64,000 nt of DNA from assembly GCA_024734555.1 (NCBI GenBank), contig JANPWX010000172.1:2438640-2502639 (forward strand). Reading direction: 5' to 3'. The translations under genes and the position numbers were made by a program. The notes beneath the pieces were generated by a model. The model was not told the DNA's origin and made no database searches. It saw only the letters and a program-made list of their open reading frames with translations. Shown one piece after another: positions 1 through 10,629 of the stretch. The stretch's first letter is position 1. The number at the start of each line of letters is the position of its first letter. Source of the stretch: Trochalopteron elliotii (lineage: Eukaryota > Chordata > Aves > Passeriformes > Leiothrichidae).

Positions 1-12
1 GTGGCAGACAAC

Positions 13-39
13 AGCCCAACCTCGTAGCCCAACCCTCGT
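13..39. repeat. Two-copy short tandem repeat, 13-14 bp unit
   Basis: The unit AGCCCAACCTCGT (13-25) is followed directly by AGCCCAACCCTCGT (26-39), the same unit with one extra C. A further degenerate AGC-CAGCC-rich stretch continues to about 58. It may be the end of a longer minisatellite lying left of the window. Confidence 0.6.
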
Positions 40-62
40 AGCTACAGCCCAGCCTCTGCTAA

Positions 63-287
63 TGTCCCAATAGTTGCAGCTGGCAAGATCAAGCCGTGGA
101 ACTCGAGGCAAACATTGAAGCGGTGGGAACAGGCCCGTTCGTATTGGTGTCTGTTAGCACAGGTGTGCGGGCAGCGGCAAAAAGAGATGCTGTTGCTAAG
201 CAACACAGCTGGGCTGCTGGAAGGGCCAGCTTCGCTGGAGTGTTACTTATGGGGCAGCTTTTGTATGTTTTTCCCACAAATCCCTAG
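63..287 (+). other. Open frame in CpG-rich edge, possible exon fragment
   Basis: A stop-free frame runs from 63 (after TAA at 60-62) to a TAG at 285-287, 74 codons. It overlaps the CpG-rich patch and reads as an Ala/Val/Gly-rich sequence with no motif I recognise. There is no good ATG: the frame could only start at GTG codons or be entered by splicing. A second overlapping frame is also open to 333, so the openness may only reflect GC content. I list it because CpG retention could reflect coding constraint, but I do not assign a function. Confidence 0.12.
191..205. promoter_or_regulatory. RFX/X-box-like palindrome
   Basis: TGTTGCT-A-AGCAACA is a perfect inverted repeat with 7-base arms and a single central base. 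The RFX family recognises X-boxes of the form GTTRCC(N)RGYAAC, and a relaxed form with T/A in place of the inner C/G fits here. RFX proteins control many ciliary genes. Its position inside the CpG-rich patch makes it more plausible than an isolated match. A 7-base-arm palindrome is itself expected a few times in 64 kb by chance. Confidence 0.35.
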
Positions 288-2918
288 TTGTGTGTATTTG
301 GAGCACGTTGATGATGTAATATATTTAATGTAGAAATAGCCAAAGTAAACTCTTGGCATGTGTTTTTATGCCCTGGATGGTTTTGGCTGTATCTGTGTTA
401 TTGCTGCAGAAAGTGTTTGTGTTAGAGCTGTGGTTATGTTAGCACATCTGTATATCATACCAGCGTAGGAAAAACACTAAGTAAAAGAAGTTTGCTTTAT
501 GAAATTTCAGCTTTATACCAGTGTAGTTATATTAACACTTGTGGCACAGCTGGCAGTGTGGCTGTATCAGTCACATATGAAACGGTTTCCTACTTCTGCT
601 TGCTTATAGCTGTGCCCGCTAAAGTCTGCAATGTAGATGTGGTGTTAGATTATATTGTTGTCCTGACCTCTCACATCTCTTTTAATCACATGGAGTAACT
701 AATTTCAAATACATCTGTGTTTTCAAAGCATTGCAGCTTTATTACCTGATGTTATGGCCAGCCAGGCTGAAACTCAAGCAGTGAACTAACTGACCTGTAT
801 AATGTCGTGTAATGGTTTTTATGTTGGTTATCTAATTTCAATTCAACTATAATAAACATGCACAGGCATCTGGGTGCATATGTGTATAAATAGATCATGC
901 CTCTTTATTTGTATAAATACCTACTACTCATCTGGTACAAGAATATGTTTGATTAATTTTTCTGTAGTTGGCAAGGAAGTCTCTTTGGGCTTATGTTAAA
1001 TTACACATTTCAGATATGCAGTCTTGGGAAGCTGCCATAAGGAATAGGAAAATGGCTTGTAACCTAATTTGCTTGCCCTTTTTCAGGTTAATCATAATCC
1101 TACTTTCTTGTGTTGACTTTATGGCACCATCCATTTCTGTTCCAGAAATGTGTCACTTGAACTCTGTTGTAGTCTTTGTTTTGAGATCATTCTCCTGATA
1201 ATTTATTCCATATGTTTACCATTTGTGTAAACTTTTTCTGTGTTTCAGAACACAAGATGGGAAGAAATAACTTACCTTTATTATTTCCCGTCCCCCATAC
1301 TCCAGTCACTCTGGCTTTTCCTACTTACTTTTTTTCTTAAAGACCTCCTTGTTGCAGTGAAGACCAGCCCATCACACAGTCATCAAGTTTTGTGACCCAG
1401 GCCTATTTTAAGCCTTGTTAAGTTCCAGATTTACTCATAGTTCCCTAATTTTTAAATCTACCACTAATAGGAAGCATAATTCAAAACAGACTCCTTCCTG
1501 AAACAAGTCTGGCTTCAGTGCTGTTTCAGCCTGGTTTCTGAGGATTCCACAGCTTGTGCCTCATTGAAACCAGACACACCACTTTGCCTCACCAGGCCCA
1601 TGGATCAGGGGTTCCTGATGTGTGGGAAGCAACGTAACAGGGAACACACAGAAGTTTATTGTCCTTCAGTGTGGGGAGAGCTGTGAAAACAGAGAGTTCA
1701 GGAGGAACTGAGCCTACCTGGATCTGCAGAGAGCCTACAGCAGTGCAGCTGCAGGAAGAATAAACTTTCCCATTCAGGAACAGCATCACTACTGCCTTGC
1801 CTTCCTGAAGAAATGTGACATATCTGGTTTACGGGAAATCCAGCATTTTTCCCTTAATTGTTCCATACATCTGCAGCCATGCTTTTAAAATTTAGATTTT
1901 AGGAGATGAATGAAACAGGACCTGTATGCAGCTGCTGCTTGTTCTGTACATGTCCTTTAATAGAAAATTAATTTGATTACAGTGCATGCTCCCTGCACTG
2001 ATCCCTGCACTATTTCACATAGGCAGCAGCAGCCTCGCTGGGTATACTGGGTGTTCTCATCTGCTGGGCCTGTTGCCTGTCTGTCTTCTTTTGCTGGACT
2101 CCGAACAAAACAGCTAGTCAATGGTCAGAATATTTGTATTTTTTTAATTAATTACATTGAACAGTAGCTGGCAAAGATTTCTGTTATGCACATGGAACTG
2201 TTAAATGTAAGAAGCACTGACTTTCTTTACAGAATTGTTTTCTTTACATGCACAAAAACTCTTAAAAAAAAATCAGGGAATTATTGAATGACAGTGCTCT
2301 AAACCCGGCACCCCCATATGCCTTTTGGCTGCGGTTGCTGCACTGAAGAAAAGCAGAGGTGTCTCTTACAGTGGAAAAGCAGATTCAAACCCCTTTTTCT
2401 CTAGCAAAACATCATTAATGTTTTCTTAGGATTTGCTGCTACTATTCAACTTTAAATTATTTCCTCATGGGCAAAGGTGTTTTCAGGACCTCACAACAGT
2501 TATGTTGAGAATAAGTTTACACATTAACTTTGAAACATAAAGAAGAGCTAACACTTCATGTAACAACTCATTATGATCTTGTGTATCTTCTTCTATTCAG
2601 AATCCATCTCCATGAAAGCTTCCTATTTTACTGTCCTCTTACAGGCATTTTATACAGAAACAAAAACCTTGAGGCATTCAAATGTTGTTTGCATAGTTGG
2701 GTTGCATTGACTGTACGATGCTTAGCCTTGCCTTTAGAATTTAGCCTATGGAATTCAGCCCGTCAAACATGGGCTGAACACACTCTTCAGTTTATGGGAT
2801 GATCACAGATGGAACTAAAATGTGCTCGGCAAGACTGTAAAAATTTTGAACACCAGGTGTGTGTTTCTTTGTTAGTCGGTATTCTGAAAAATTGCTACAG
2901 CAACATTTTTTTCTGCAG
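241..2918. other. Gene-free AT-rich stretch
   Basis: CpG density falls abruptly after 240. I see only short open frames with no coding character, no RNA gene and no recognisable transposon end. It is consistent with intron or intergenic sequence. Confidence 0.6.
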
Positions 2919-2985
2919 TTTGGAGGTTTTGGTTCCACTGTTTCGTGTTCTGAGTTATAAAACTGATGCACTATGCTTCGTGAAG
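2919..2985 (+). other. Candidate exon, weak (67 nt, one open frame)
   Basis: The upstream acceptor is a T-rich tract ending in CTGCAG at 2913-2918. The donor is GAAG|GTAACC at 2986, a partial match to GTRAGT. Only one of three frames is open: one leading base, then 22 codons, with two CpGs in the segment. The peptide is hydrophobic and not recognised. Either splice site alone could be chance. Confidence 0.13.
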
Positions 2986-3941
2986 GTAACCTACCATTCA
3001 TGGAGCACTTCTCAGGTCTGTACTGTCTTGCTCTAAATGTTACCTGTTATTATTTTAAGACTTCATTTTCAGTAATTCCCAACTCCCAGGTTTAAAAGCA
3101 CATTCCCTTCCATCTTCATGTTTTCCTGGCTATACAACCACAGAAAGGTGCTGAACTGAAAAACTGTAAGAATTGTCCCCTAGATAATTTGTTATATGCC
3201 ATATTGTAACTACCCATTCAGCTTTCAGAGCTATTGGGTTTGATGATGAAGTCTTCTGCTTTCCAAATATGGAGGGAGCAACAAGAGCATAGCTCTTCAT
3301 TTTTTACTTGACTATTTTCCAGCAATGCATAATTTTACCTAAGAATTACCTCTGCAAAGAACGATTGGTGTTTCTGTTATCAAAACTATAGGATAATTAA
3401 TATAATTTTGAGTTTTTCTATTACATGTTGTGGGAAACATTTTTGCATCAGGACTTTTTTACCTGAGCATCCATTAGATTGTATGGGATTATTCAATGTT
3501 TTATTAGACAAAGAATATTCAGTGTATCACAAGTTCAGTGTCTTATTTAAAAAAAATCATTAAGAAAGCTCCGATCAGATAAAGGCTTCAGAATTTCAAT
3601 AAGATCCTGTTTTGAGGTGATTTTCCAGCTGGATTGATTCAAATGGAGCATCCTGAAAGTTAGTTTTGGCACAGGTATGAAATTTGAGTCAACATTTTTT
3701 CTCATAAAAATCTATGAAAGCAAGCCAAACATAACTCCCCAAGTGTTACAGAAGAAGATTTCTGCTGCTTATCGTGCAAATAGTGCCAATGAAATCTGGA
3801 GACAGCCAGATGAATAAGGATTGTGGGATTTCAGCTCATACTAAATCCATTTGTTCTTGTTTGTATCTCGCCTTTTGTTCTTCAACATCTGAAATACTGA
3901 AGAAGTAAAAACTCTTCCTCTCTCCATTTCTCCTCTTCAAG
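2986..3941. other. Gene-free AT-rich stretch
   Basis: Nothing is visible except the pyrimidine-rich tract at 3912-3938, which forms the acceptor of the next candidate exon. Confidence 0.5.
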
Positions 3942-3975
3942 ATGTGCAGAGATGTCCTGGTGGGTCTTTCTGCAG
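3942..3975 (+). other. Candidate 34-nt microexon with full-consensus donor
   Basis: Upstream, a pyrimidine tract (3912-3938, one interruption) ends in CAAG at 3941, with a branch-point-like TACTGA about 40 nt before the AG. The segment ends in TGCAG followed by GTGAGTAT, so the donor matches CAG|GTGAGT at all nine positions. All three frames are open across the 34 nt, so it could be coding or non-coding. If coding in the first frame it begins with ATG. Both splice sites are strong and correctly spaced on the + strand, the same strand as the open frame at 63723. Exon status is inference. Confidence 0.3.
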
Positions 3976-6900
3976 GTGAGTATGGTTTTAAGAAGTGGAG
4001 AGGGAAGCTCTGTTTGACTGGAGTTAATAATTAGATCTTACGTAAACTTTTCTTAACCCCCTATACAATCTTGATATCTAATGAATATTTTGGAACCACG
4101 AAGATTCTTAATACTGTTTACTGCAGTGAGTAAACATGCTAAAACATCATCTTGCATTCTCCAGAAGAAAAATCTAAACTTAATCATTCTTTGAGAGGTA
4201 GATTAAATAATGAGGAACTGTGTAATTTCCAATCAAAATTAGTGTTCTTTCTAGTTCTTTTTGCCTCTTATTAACTATGGTATAATGCATTGAGTCCTAT
4301 TTTAAACAAATTATGCTGTAGGTAATGGAATTAATGAAGGCTACTTTTCCTTGCATTTCTGTATGAGGAGTCTATATCCTTTTCCTGTTGCAATGGAATG
4401 AGTTCTATCTGATCAGTTCTACTCCTGTGCCATAAGGCACTCACCATCATCTGAGCTGTTGCCCTGATTTTTCTTCTCCATGCCTCTTCCTCCATCACTG
4501 AGAAAGGGGCAGTATTTTTCTATGACCAGTTTGTAGGGATTGCTCTGTCGTCTGGACTGTCAGGAAACTTTTGCTCACTGACTACCCTATAAGCCAAACA
4601 GAATAGGTACCCGTTGAGCCCAGATGACTCTTTTCTGCAGTAGTGTCATTAGCCTGGCTCTCCATCCTTCATCCAGCAGCTGATTTTCAAGAAATTTTTA
4701 AGAAGGTAGTATCTGAAGACTGTATCTACCAAATACAGCAATCAGATTTTAGGGAGAAATCAGTAGGTGGAGAGGTGTCCTTGTGTAATCAAGCAAAAAT
4801 TGTTACTTTAGAGACATGGAAGTAAATTTGACAATAATTAGCAGAAGCCTTGAGGCACAGCAGCTTAACTGTGCCTGTGTTTTGTGATTATCAGGGCAAT
4901 CCCCTTTTTAAATTTCCCTCCTCTGTATATTGTGGAAAGAGCAGTAACAAAAAGGAGGGGGGGTGGAAAGGGGTTTCAAGAGTTGCAAAACTTTTCTGTC
5001 TAATGCTGCATTTCCCTTCACAAGAGAAATAAAACAGTCAGTTTTAAAGTGGAACTGAATCAGAATCAGAATAAAATCTGAATAAAATTTGTGCATTAAG
5101 CTACAGAATACAGGCTCACAGCCTCTAAACTTCCAGTCTTTAAACTGAAATAAAGACAAAGAGCTTTCTAAAGAAGTGGCATTTCTCAGAGATACACTGA
5201 GTCTCCAACTAAATTAGTGAAGTGGTAAACTAAGAGTTAAAAAAGAAGCTGTTGTGTTGTTTTTATTTTTAAAAAGTCGGAGTGCACTTTAGAAGGGTGC
5301 TTCCATCAGCCTAAAAAATTAATATATGACAGATTATTGTCTAACTAACAGGAAGAGCTAAATGTTGCATCATATGCATAGGCAGCATAGGCATTAGCTC
5401 TCTGTTTTTTTAAAACAAATTCAAATTAATTTTTGTCTTAATGTGCTTAACCCAGTGTTTTTCCTTGCCGCACTCCTAGCTTTTTTTTTTCCTACTCTTG
5501 TGATTGCCACAAAGAGTAACAAATCTGTAAAGTATCATAAAATCTAAAATTAAATATTTTTAATTGTCTGAATTCAGCATTGTTTCTGGGAAACATAGAT
5601 GAAAATCTTCAGGCTTCATATAGAAAGGACTGGTCCAAGTGAGGCAGATATATAGGCTTATTTCTTGCCATGCAAACTCATTTTCCCTACAATATGAATA
5701 TCAATTACCGTTTTTAAAGTGATACATAGATATGTAAAATATCATGCCAAATAAGAAGCATTTGTTTTCTCCACTAGAAATTGCATTTGATTTCATTTTA
5801 TTTAAGTGCTCAACTGATAAGCTTCACCTTAATGGATTTAGTTTACGCTGTGAACTATTATTTTTTAAAATAGAGAACCTTCAAAAACTCCTGATGCAAA
5901 TACACTTTATTTATAAAGTGTCTTCTGGGATATCACATGACTTACAGTGAGGATACCCAATTAATAAAATAGCTTTTCTCAGCAAGTATTTCTACAATAA
6001 TGTCCATAAAGTACAGTGTGCCTGGCTAAAAGTATTCCGGGACAATCACAGCAATATGCTAAAGAGGACAAGCAGACTTCAAGCCAATATTTGTGTCACT
6101 TTTTTTTTACTTCTTAATTTAATAAAAAGCTCTGAATACAGAGACTGATGGGTTTTCAAGTTCTGACTGACAGGTTTTCAATTGATCTTGATGTTTTATA
6201 GCTCCCAACACTTGGGTAACTAAGCACCTTACAAACCCAACCAAAACAGAAACCTTAGGAGGTAAAGAGGAGTTATTACCGCCAGGCTGTAGAAACAGTG
6301 CCCAGAAGGAGAAGTGGCTTTGCCAGACTTCTGTCTTCTAGACAGGGGAAGTATGTGGCAGCATGTGGAGATCAGATCACAGAAATCCTAAACAAGTACA
6401 TTCACTGCTGGGCCATACCACCACTCCAGGAGGCCACTGTAATCCTTCAGCTGTCACTGGCTCACTATAAGATCATTTAATTCATGTCCTTTCTGTGAGA
6501 AGTTTTGTGTATTGAGTCCTTATGTTTCTGCAGTCCCAGAGTGTACATTTTGGGGCTACCCTACATCCCCAGCAGCTGGCACAAGTGCAATCCTTTTTGC
6601 TTGACAGAACTGCCTCCATCACTGTTTTTGCAGTTTCTTGTCTTACCCAGGCATGGGCGTGGTGCTAACATTATAGAAGCTGTTAGCAGCTTAAAATCTG
6701 AAATGTTAGAAGGAGAGAGATCTGGTTTATGTTTAATTTAAGAAATCAAAGCACCTTGCGTAAGTTTGCTTCCACAGGATTGTGTTTGCCTTCACTGACA
6801 CCTGTATGGATCTTCCCAGATGGGTATCTCCTGGCTTCAACCATGGTGTGAAGAAGCACCTCAGCCTCATCTCCCTTCTATCTTTGCTGTTCCCATTGAG

Positions 6901-7199
6901 GCTACTGATGCAAAAACCAGCTACCAGTTCTGTAGTGTCTGCTGAGTAACCATCTCCATGATGTATAAATCATATTCATCCATAAAGTATGGAACTGTTG
7001 TGCCTAAATCTAACACTGCTAAGAATTAAAAACTCAACATCCTAGACCTAGTCACTGACAAAAAGAAAATTAGGCCAGGGCGTGGAAGGCAGTCTCAGGG
7101 CTTCCCAATCAACTGCTTGATTTTGCCTAATACACTGATCTATCTTACTCTTTCCTACTTAGAAGTTTATCAATGCAATTATTCCTAATGGAAATATTA
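3976..7199. other. Gene-free AT-rich stretch
   Basis: There are short homopolymer runs only, for example a run of T near 5480-5490 and another near 6100. Short open frames, including 6298-6480 and 6505-6741, show no domain or conserved motif that I recognise. An imperfect stem flanked by GCTAACA and TGTTAGC near 6662-6685 is within chance expectation. Confidence 0.55.
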
Positions 7200-7460
7200 A
7201 ATATGGTGCCAAACTCATGAGCCAGAGGGCTGTTTTTTCAAGTTTTTCATTACCTGCTAAGTAAATTAATTAATGCAAATGAAACTCTAGTGTCGTAAAA
7301 CGACATCCTATTCTAATTGAAGACAATGGCAAAACTGCCATTGACCTCCGTGGGAACAGGTTCAGGCCCATAACTTTCATATATCGTACATTAAGTGACA
7401 TAATCAGAAATACTGTCTTCTCCCATTAAAATGAGATATAGCATGACAAGTAGCAGCACA
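7200..7460. promoter_or_regulatory. Possible conserved non-coding element (homeodomain/POU motifs)
   Basis: A dense cluster contains overlapping TAATTA homeodomain cores (ATTAATTAAT, 7265-7274), a perfect POU octamer ATGCAAAT (7273-7280), and an inverted repeat TGTCGT-AAA-ACGACA (7291-7305). That inverted repeat includes a Cdx/Hox13-type TCGTAAA and keeps two CpGs. Vertebrate developmental enhancers often look like this, AT-rich with octamer and TAAT sites. Only cross-species alignment could show conservation. Confidence 0.25.
7323..7370 (+). repeat. Ancient interspersed-repeat remnant with perfect hairpin
   Basis: CAATGGCA (7324-7331) and TGCCATTG (7336-7343) are perfect reverse complements around a 4-base loop. 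The continuation (TTGACCTCCGTGGGAACAGG and then TTCAGGCCC) resembles, from memory, an old amniote repeat motif of the form CCATTGACTTCAGTGGGAGCAGG. A second diverged piece of similar type may lie at 50828-50902 (CCCATTCGTCTTAGTGGGA). I cannot name the family with confidence. Confidence 0.35.
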
Positions 7461-7751
7461 GGGACTCTTCTGATGACTGTAATTAGAGGTTTTTAATGAC
7501 AGGTTAGGTATGTTTAATATGCAGTTCCGCATTGCTATTATACTATCAGATTCTGATCGGGATTTTTACATATAGCATAACTGAATTCAGAGGCAGATGA
7601 ATGTTTCCAATATTTCAAATTCAGCAGTTTTGCTGATTTAGCACTTTCTGAAGCATGCACCATGTGGTGAACAAACACTGCGAGCAAAGATGTTTTCCTC
7701 TGAGGTTTGCCAGGGATTTAAAATTTTAACACTTTCCTGCTCTCCTTACAG

Positions 7752-7800
7752 ATACAAAAGTGTTGTGCAGATACAAAGAGCTGAGCAATCATTCCAGTAG
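7752..7800 (+). other. Candidate 49-nt exon with one fully open frame
   Basis: The acceptor is strong: TTTTAAC as a branch point near 7723, a pyrimidine-rich tract, then CCTTACAG ending at 7751. The donor is AGTAG|GTATAA at 7801, of moderate quality. With two leading bases and two trailing bases, one frame is open through 15 codons and reads as a hydrophilic peptide (TKVLCRYKELSNHSS). The other two frames contain stops. A direct repeat of CAGATACAAA occurs 22 bases apart around the acceptor. I do not recognise the peptide. Confidence 0.22.
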
Positions 7801-9997
7801 GTATAACTTCATTATCTCTGAGGAATTTAGGTGTGGAGCCAACTCCATGTATTAGCTAATAACCAATCCATTACTTGATTAACTGACTTAAATGAAGAAA
7901 GCTTATCATCCATAGATTTGTCTGCTTGGAATTAAGTCATAACAAGATATTAAAAATATTTATTTTTCACGTTTCAATATCTTATGTAAAAATCATTGTG
8001 CCAGATCCCTATGAAATCTTCTGAAGAATAATAACATGCCTTAAAAATAGCAGATGCTATAAACACATAAAAACAATATAAAAATAACCCAAGGCACCAC
8101 TAATTAAGCATGAGTCAGTGCTTCCAGTAAACTCATGGCAACTGCAAGCAATAGGAAAAGAATTGTCTATCTCAAAGCATTGCCAGCTTCGTGCAGAAAC
8201 TTAATCCAAAGGATTTGAATGTCTCATGTGTTTGAGATTGCCAGTTCATATCCATACATACAGTTGCCTTCTCTTGGGATTTTTCTTTCTTCCCCCAGCT
8301 TATCTGTAGCTTCTTCAGAAAGTCATCACCACCAGATACAGTAATATTTAGAAATTATTATATAAGCTGGTATGTTTCTTTTCTTTCCATAGCATTTGGA
8401 ATGTATTTTGGCAAGGAAGCCTGGAGCTAAATACTGTCAGTCATAAGCCATGCCAGGGATTCTTGGAAACACCTGCACCTTGCAGTTATGCAAATGCCTT
8501 TGAGATATGTCAGAACACTGTTTATTTGCACCATACCAACCGCATGTCATCTGAATTAATTTTCACATTCTTGTCCTGATGGGACATGGCTCTGAATATA
8601 AAAATTGACACATGTGAGAGCAGTGTGGTTAAAGAGGTATTGGTGCTTTGCCAAAATTATGCAACAGATCTTTGCTAGCCAGCAATATGATTTAACTATG
8701 GTATCTTTGCGAGTTACATATTAACAGCACCAGTGCACAGATGTGTATTTTCTTTCTCGGAGATGCATTAAAAGATGAGTCCAATAGTGATGTGAATGTG
8801 GTGAGAGTCGAAGATACACCAGTACTAGAGTAGTATTAGTCTTGAATAAATGCAACACATCAATGCGTCCCAGCACTGTTCTGCATAACAACAAACACCT
8901 TAGGGTGAAAACCCCTGTGGACAATTTCTTCACTCCTTTTTCAGCAAAATCCGATCACTTGGAGAAAGAAACCTTGTTCACTTGTAGTCCTTCAAAGCAT
9001 CATTAACTTTTTCTTTAAACAATTCAGTAACATAACAGTAGCAGCTTAGAGATGATTCAGATTATATCACCTGTACCTTAGGAAGGCTGCAGCAAGATTT
9101 GTTAATCTCCTGTGTTGTGGCTTCATGAACATAGATCTGAAGGCTGTATTACTCAAAAGATTGTCCTCTTTCTCTCAATCTCTGTCTCCTCTAAAAGAAA
9201 ATGTAGTTTTGTTTTGGTTTTGTTACACTAGCAAAGTAAGGGAATCTGTAGATGGCTTATCTGAAAGCAGGACTCTAGGAGGAGAATCTGATCTGCACAT
9301 TTTTGTCATGTTTCATGGCATATATTTATCTAAAAAGGGTAGGGATGGCATACTAGTAGGCATAGTGCTTTTATCACACAAGTTGCTAGCTTCATCCATC
9401 TGTTTTTTATAAAGGAAAACAAATAACGGTGTCAAACTCCACACTTACTTCTACATATTCCTAAATCAAAGAGAAAGTTGAGGAGATAGATGGTGATTTG
9501 TTTTCACTGCAAGGAATGTCTGGATATGTCTGGGTATTGCCTGCAAAAGTACACCACTTTTCAGGGATGTGGGAAGCCCCACCAGCCCAGTAGCCTCTCT
9601 GGACAGGAGAAGCTGTCAAGTAAGGGACTCCAGATCACATGGGTCCTGTGAAGAGCAAACAGGTAGTTACCTTTGATCTATTCTTTTACAGAATATATTG
9701 CCTTCTTTCTAAATGAGTTGAGCACCAGATCTACTAAAACAGTTTTTGTCTTGTCGTTGACTTCTGAGGGAGTTTTTTTGCAGTCTGGCATGTATGAAAG
9801 ATCCTGCTGTTTTCAGTGTGGATTCTCTTAGGTCTTAAAACTTGAACTCACACTTCAGCCTCTCTACAGAATTTATAGAACCTCCTCTCCTATTCATCTT
9901 AATATTTTCATGAACTTTTAAATAATTTAAGTATCTGAGAAACATTTGCTCATTTCTAATGAGATTTAAGCCTAAAAGTTTCCAAGACAGTGTTGGG

Positions 9998-10024
9998 TAC
10001 ATACATAGACATACATAAATAAAT
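9998..10024. repeat. Degenerate (TACA/TAAA)n tetranucleotide microsatellite
   Basis: About six imperfect tetranucleotide units (TACA TACA TAGA CATA CATA AATA). Confidence 0.6.
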
Positions 10025-10603
10025 GCATAGCACCAAAACCACCATATTCTTGGATGGCTTAGTTAAAATTACATGTTATGGATAGTAGCTGCCTGCAGGA
10101 ATCAATGTCCAGTTCCATGTTTGAAGCTGAACATATTCTCCTTAATTATAATAAAAATGTTGCCTGTTTTTTGTTACAACTTCTGCCTGACCACATTTTA
10201 ATGTGCCCATGGCAAGGAAAATATTGTTTCCATTCCAGTTGGCATAATGAGAAAATGTGTTTAATGTGTTGGCTTTAACACAGTATTTATCAGAACATTA
10301 TCCTTTGAAATTGTCAATTTATGGCATGATAATTAGATCTGGTACTTGAAACCTGTCAACTAAAAGCAAGCTTTCTTCAATAATCATATTCCTTTCCACT
10401 TCACAGGTGGGGCCTAATAAAGTGAACTGCTAAAAAGTATTGAGGCAGTAGGAGGCTTGGCATTTCAGTCAGTGCAACAAAGACTGCATTCCAAGAAATT
10501 ACTCATATTGTTTTTGCATATACAAGTCTTCTTCATAAGTAAATCCTCTGGAAGGCAGAAGACTGTTGGGCAATAAAGGATGGAGGGAATGAACATGATA
10601 GTG

Positions 10604-10629
10604 TAACTAATAATTAATAATTAATAAAT
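10604..10629. repeat. Short (TAATTAA)n-type tandem repeat
   Basis: AT-only units of seven bases are repeated about three times (ACTAATAATTAATAATTAAT core). It adds several TAAT/TTAA motifs but is best read as a simple repeat. Confidence 0.55.

Larger units (their letters stand above)
1..240. promoter_or_regulatory. CpG-rich patch at the left window edge
   Basis: About ten CpG dinucleotides occur in 240 bases (for example at 23, 37, 95, 104, 121, 136, 140, 168, 175 and 233), against very few in the kilobases that follow. The patch is also clearly more GC-rich than its surroundings. In vertebrates such a sharp CpG edge usually marks the margin of a CpG island promoter, a constrained exon, or a recent insertion. 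The part to the left lies outside the window, so these cannot be separated. It holds an X-box-like palindrome at 191-205, which leans towards a regulatory role. The call is inference from composition and one motif. Confidence 0.35.
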
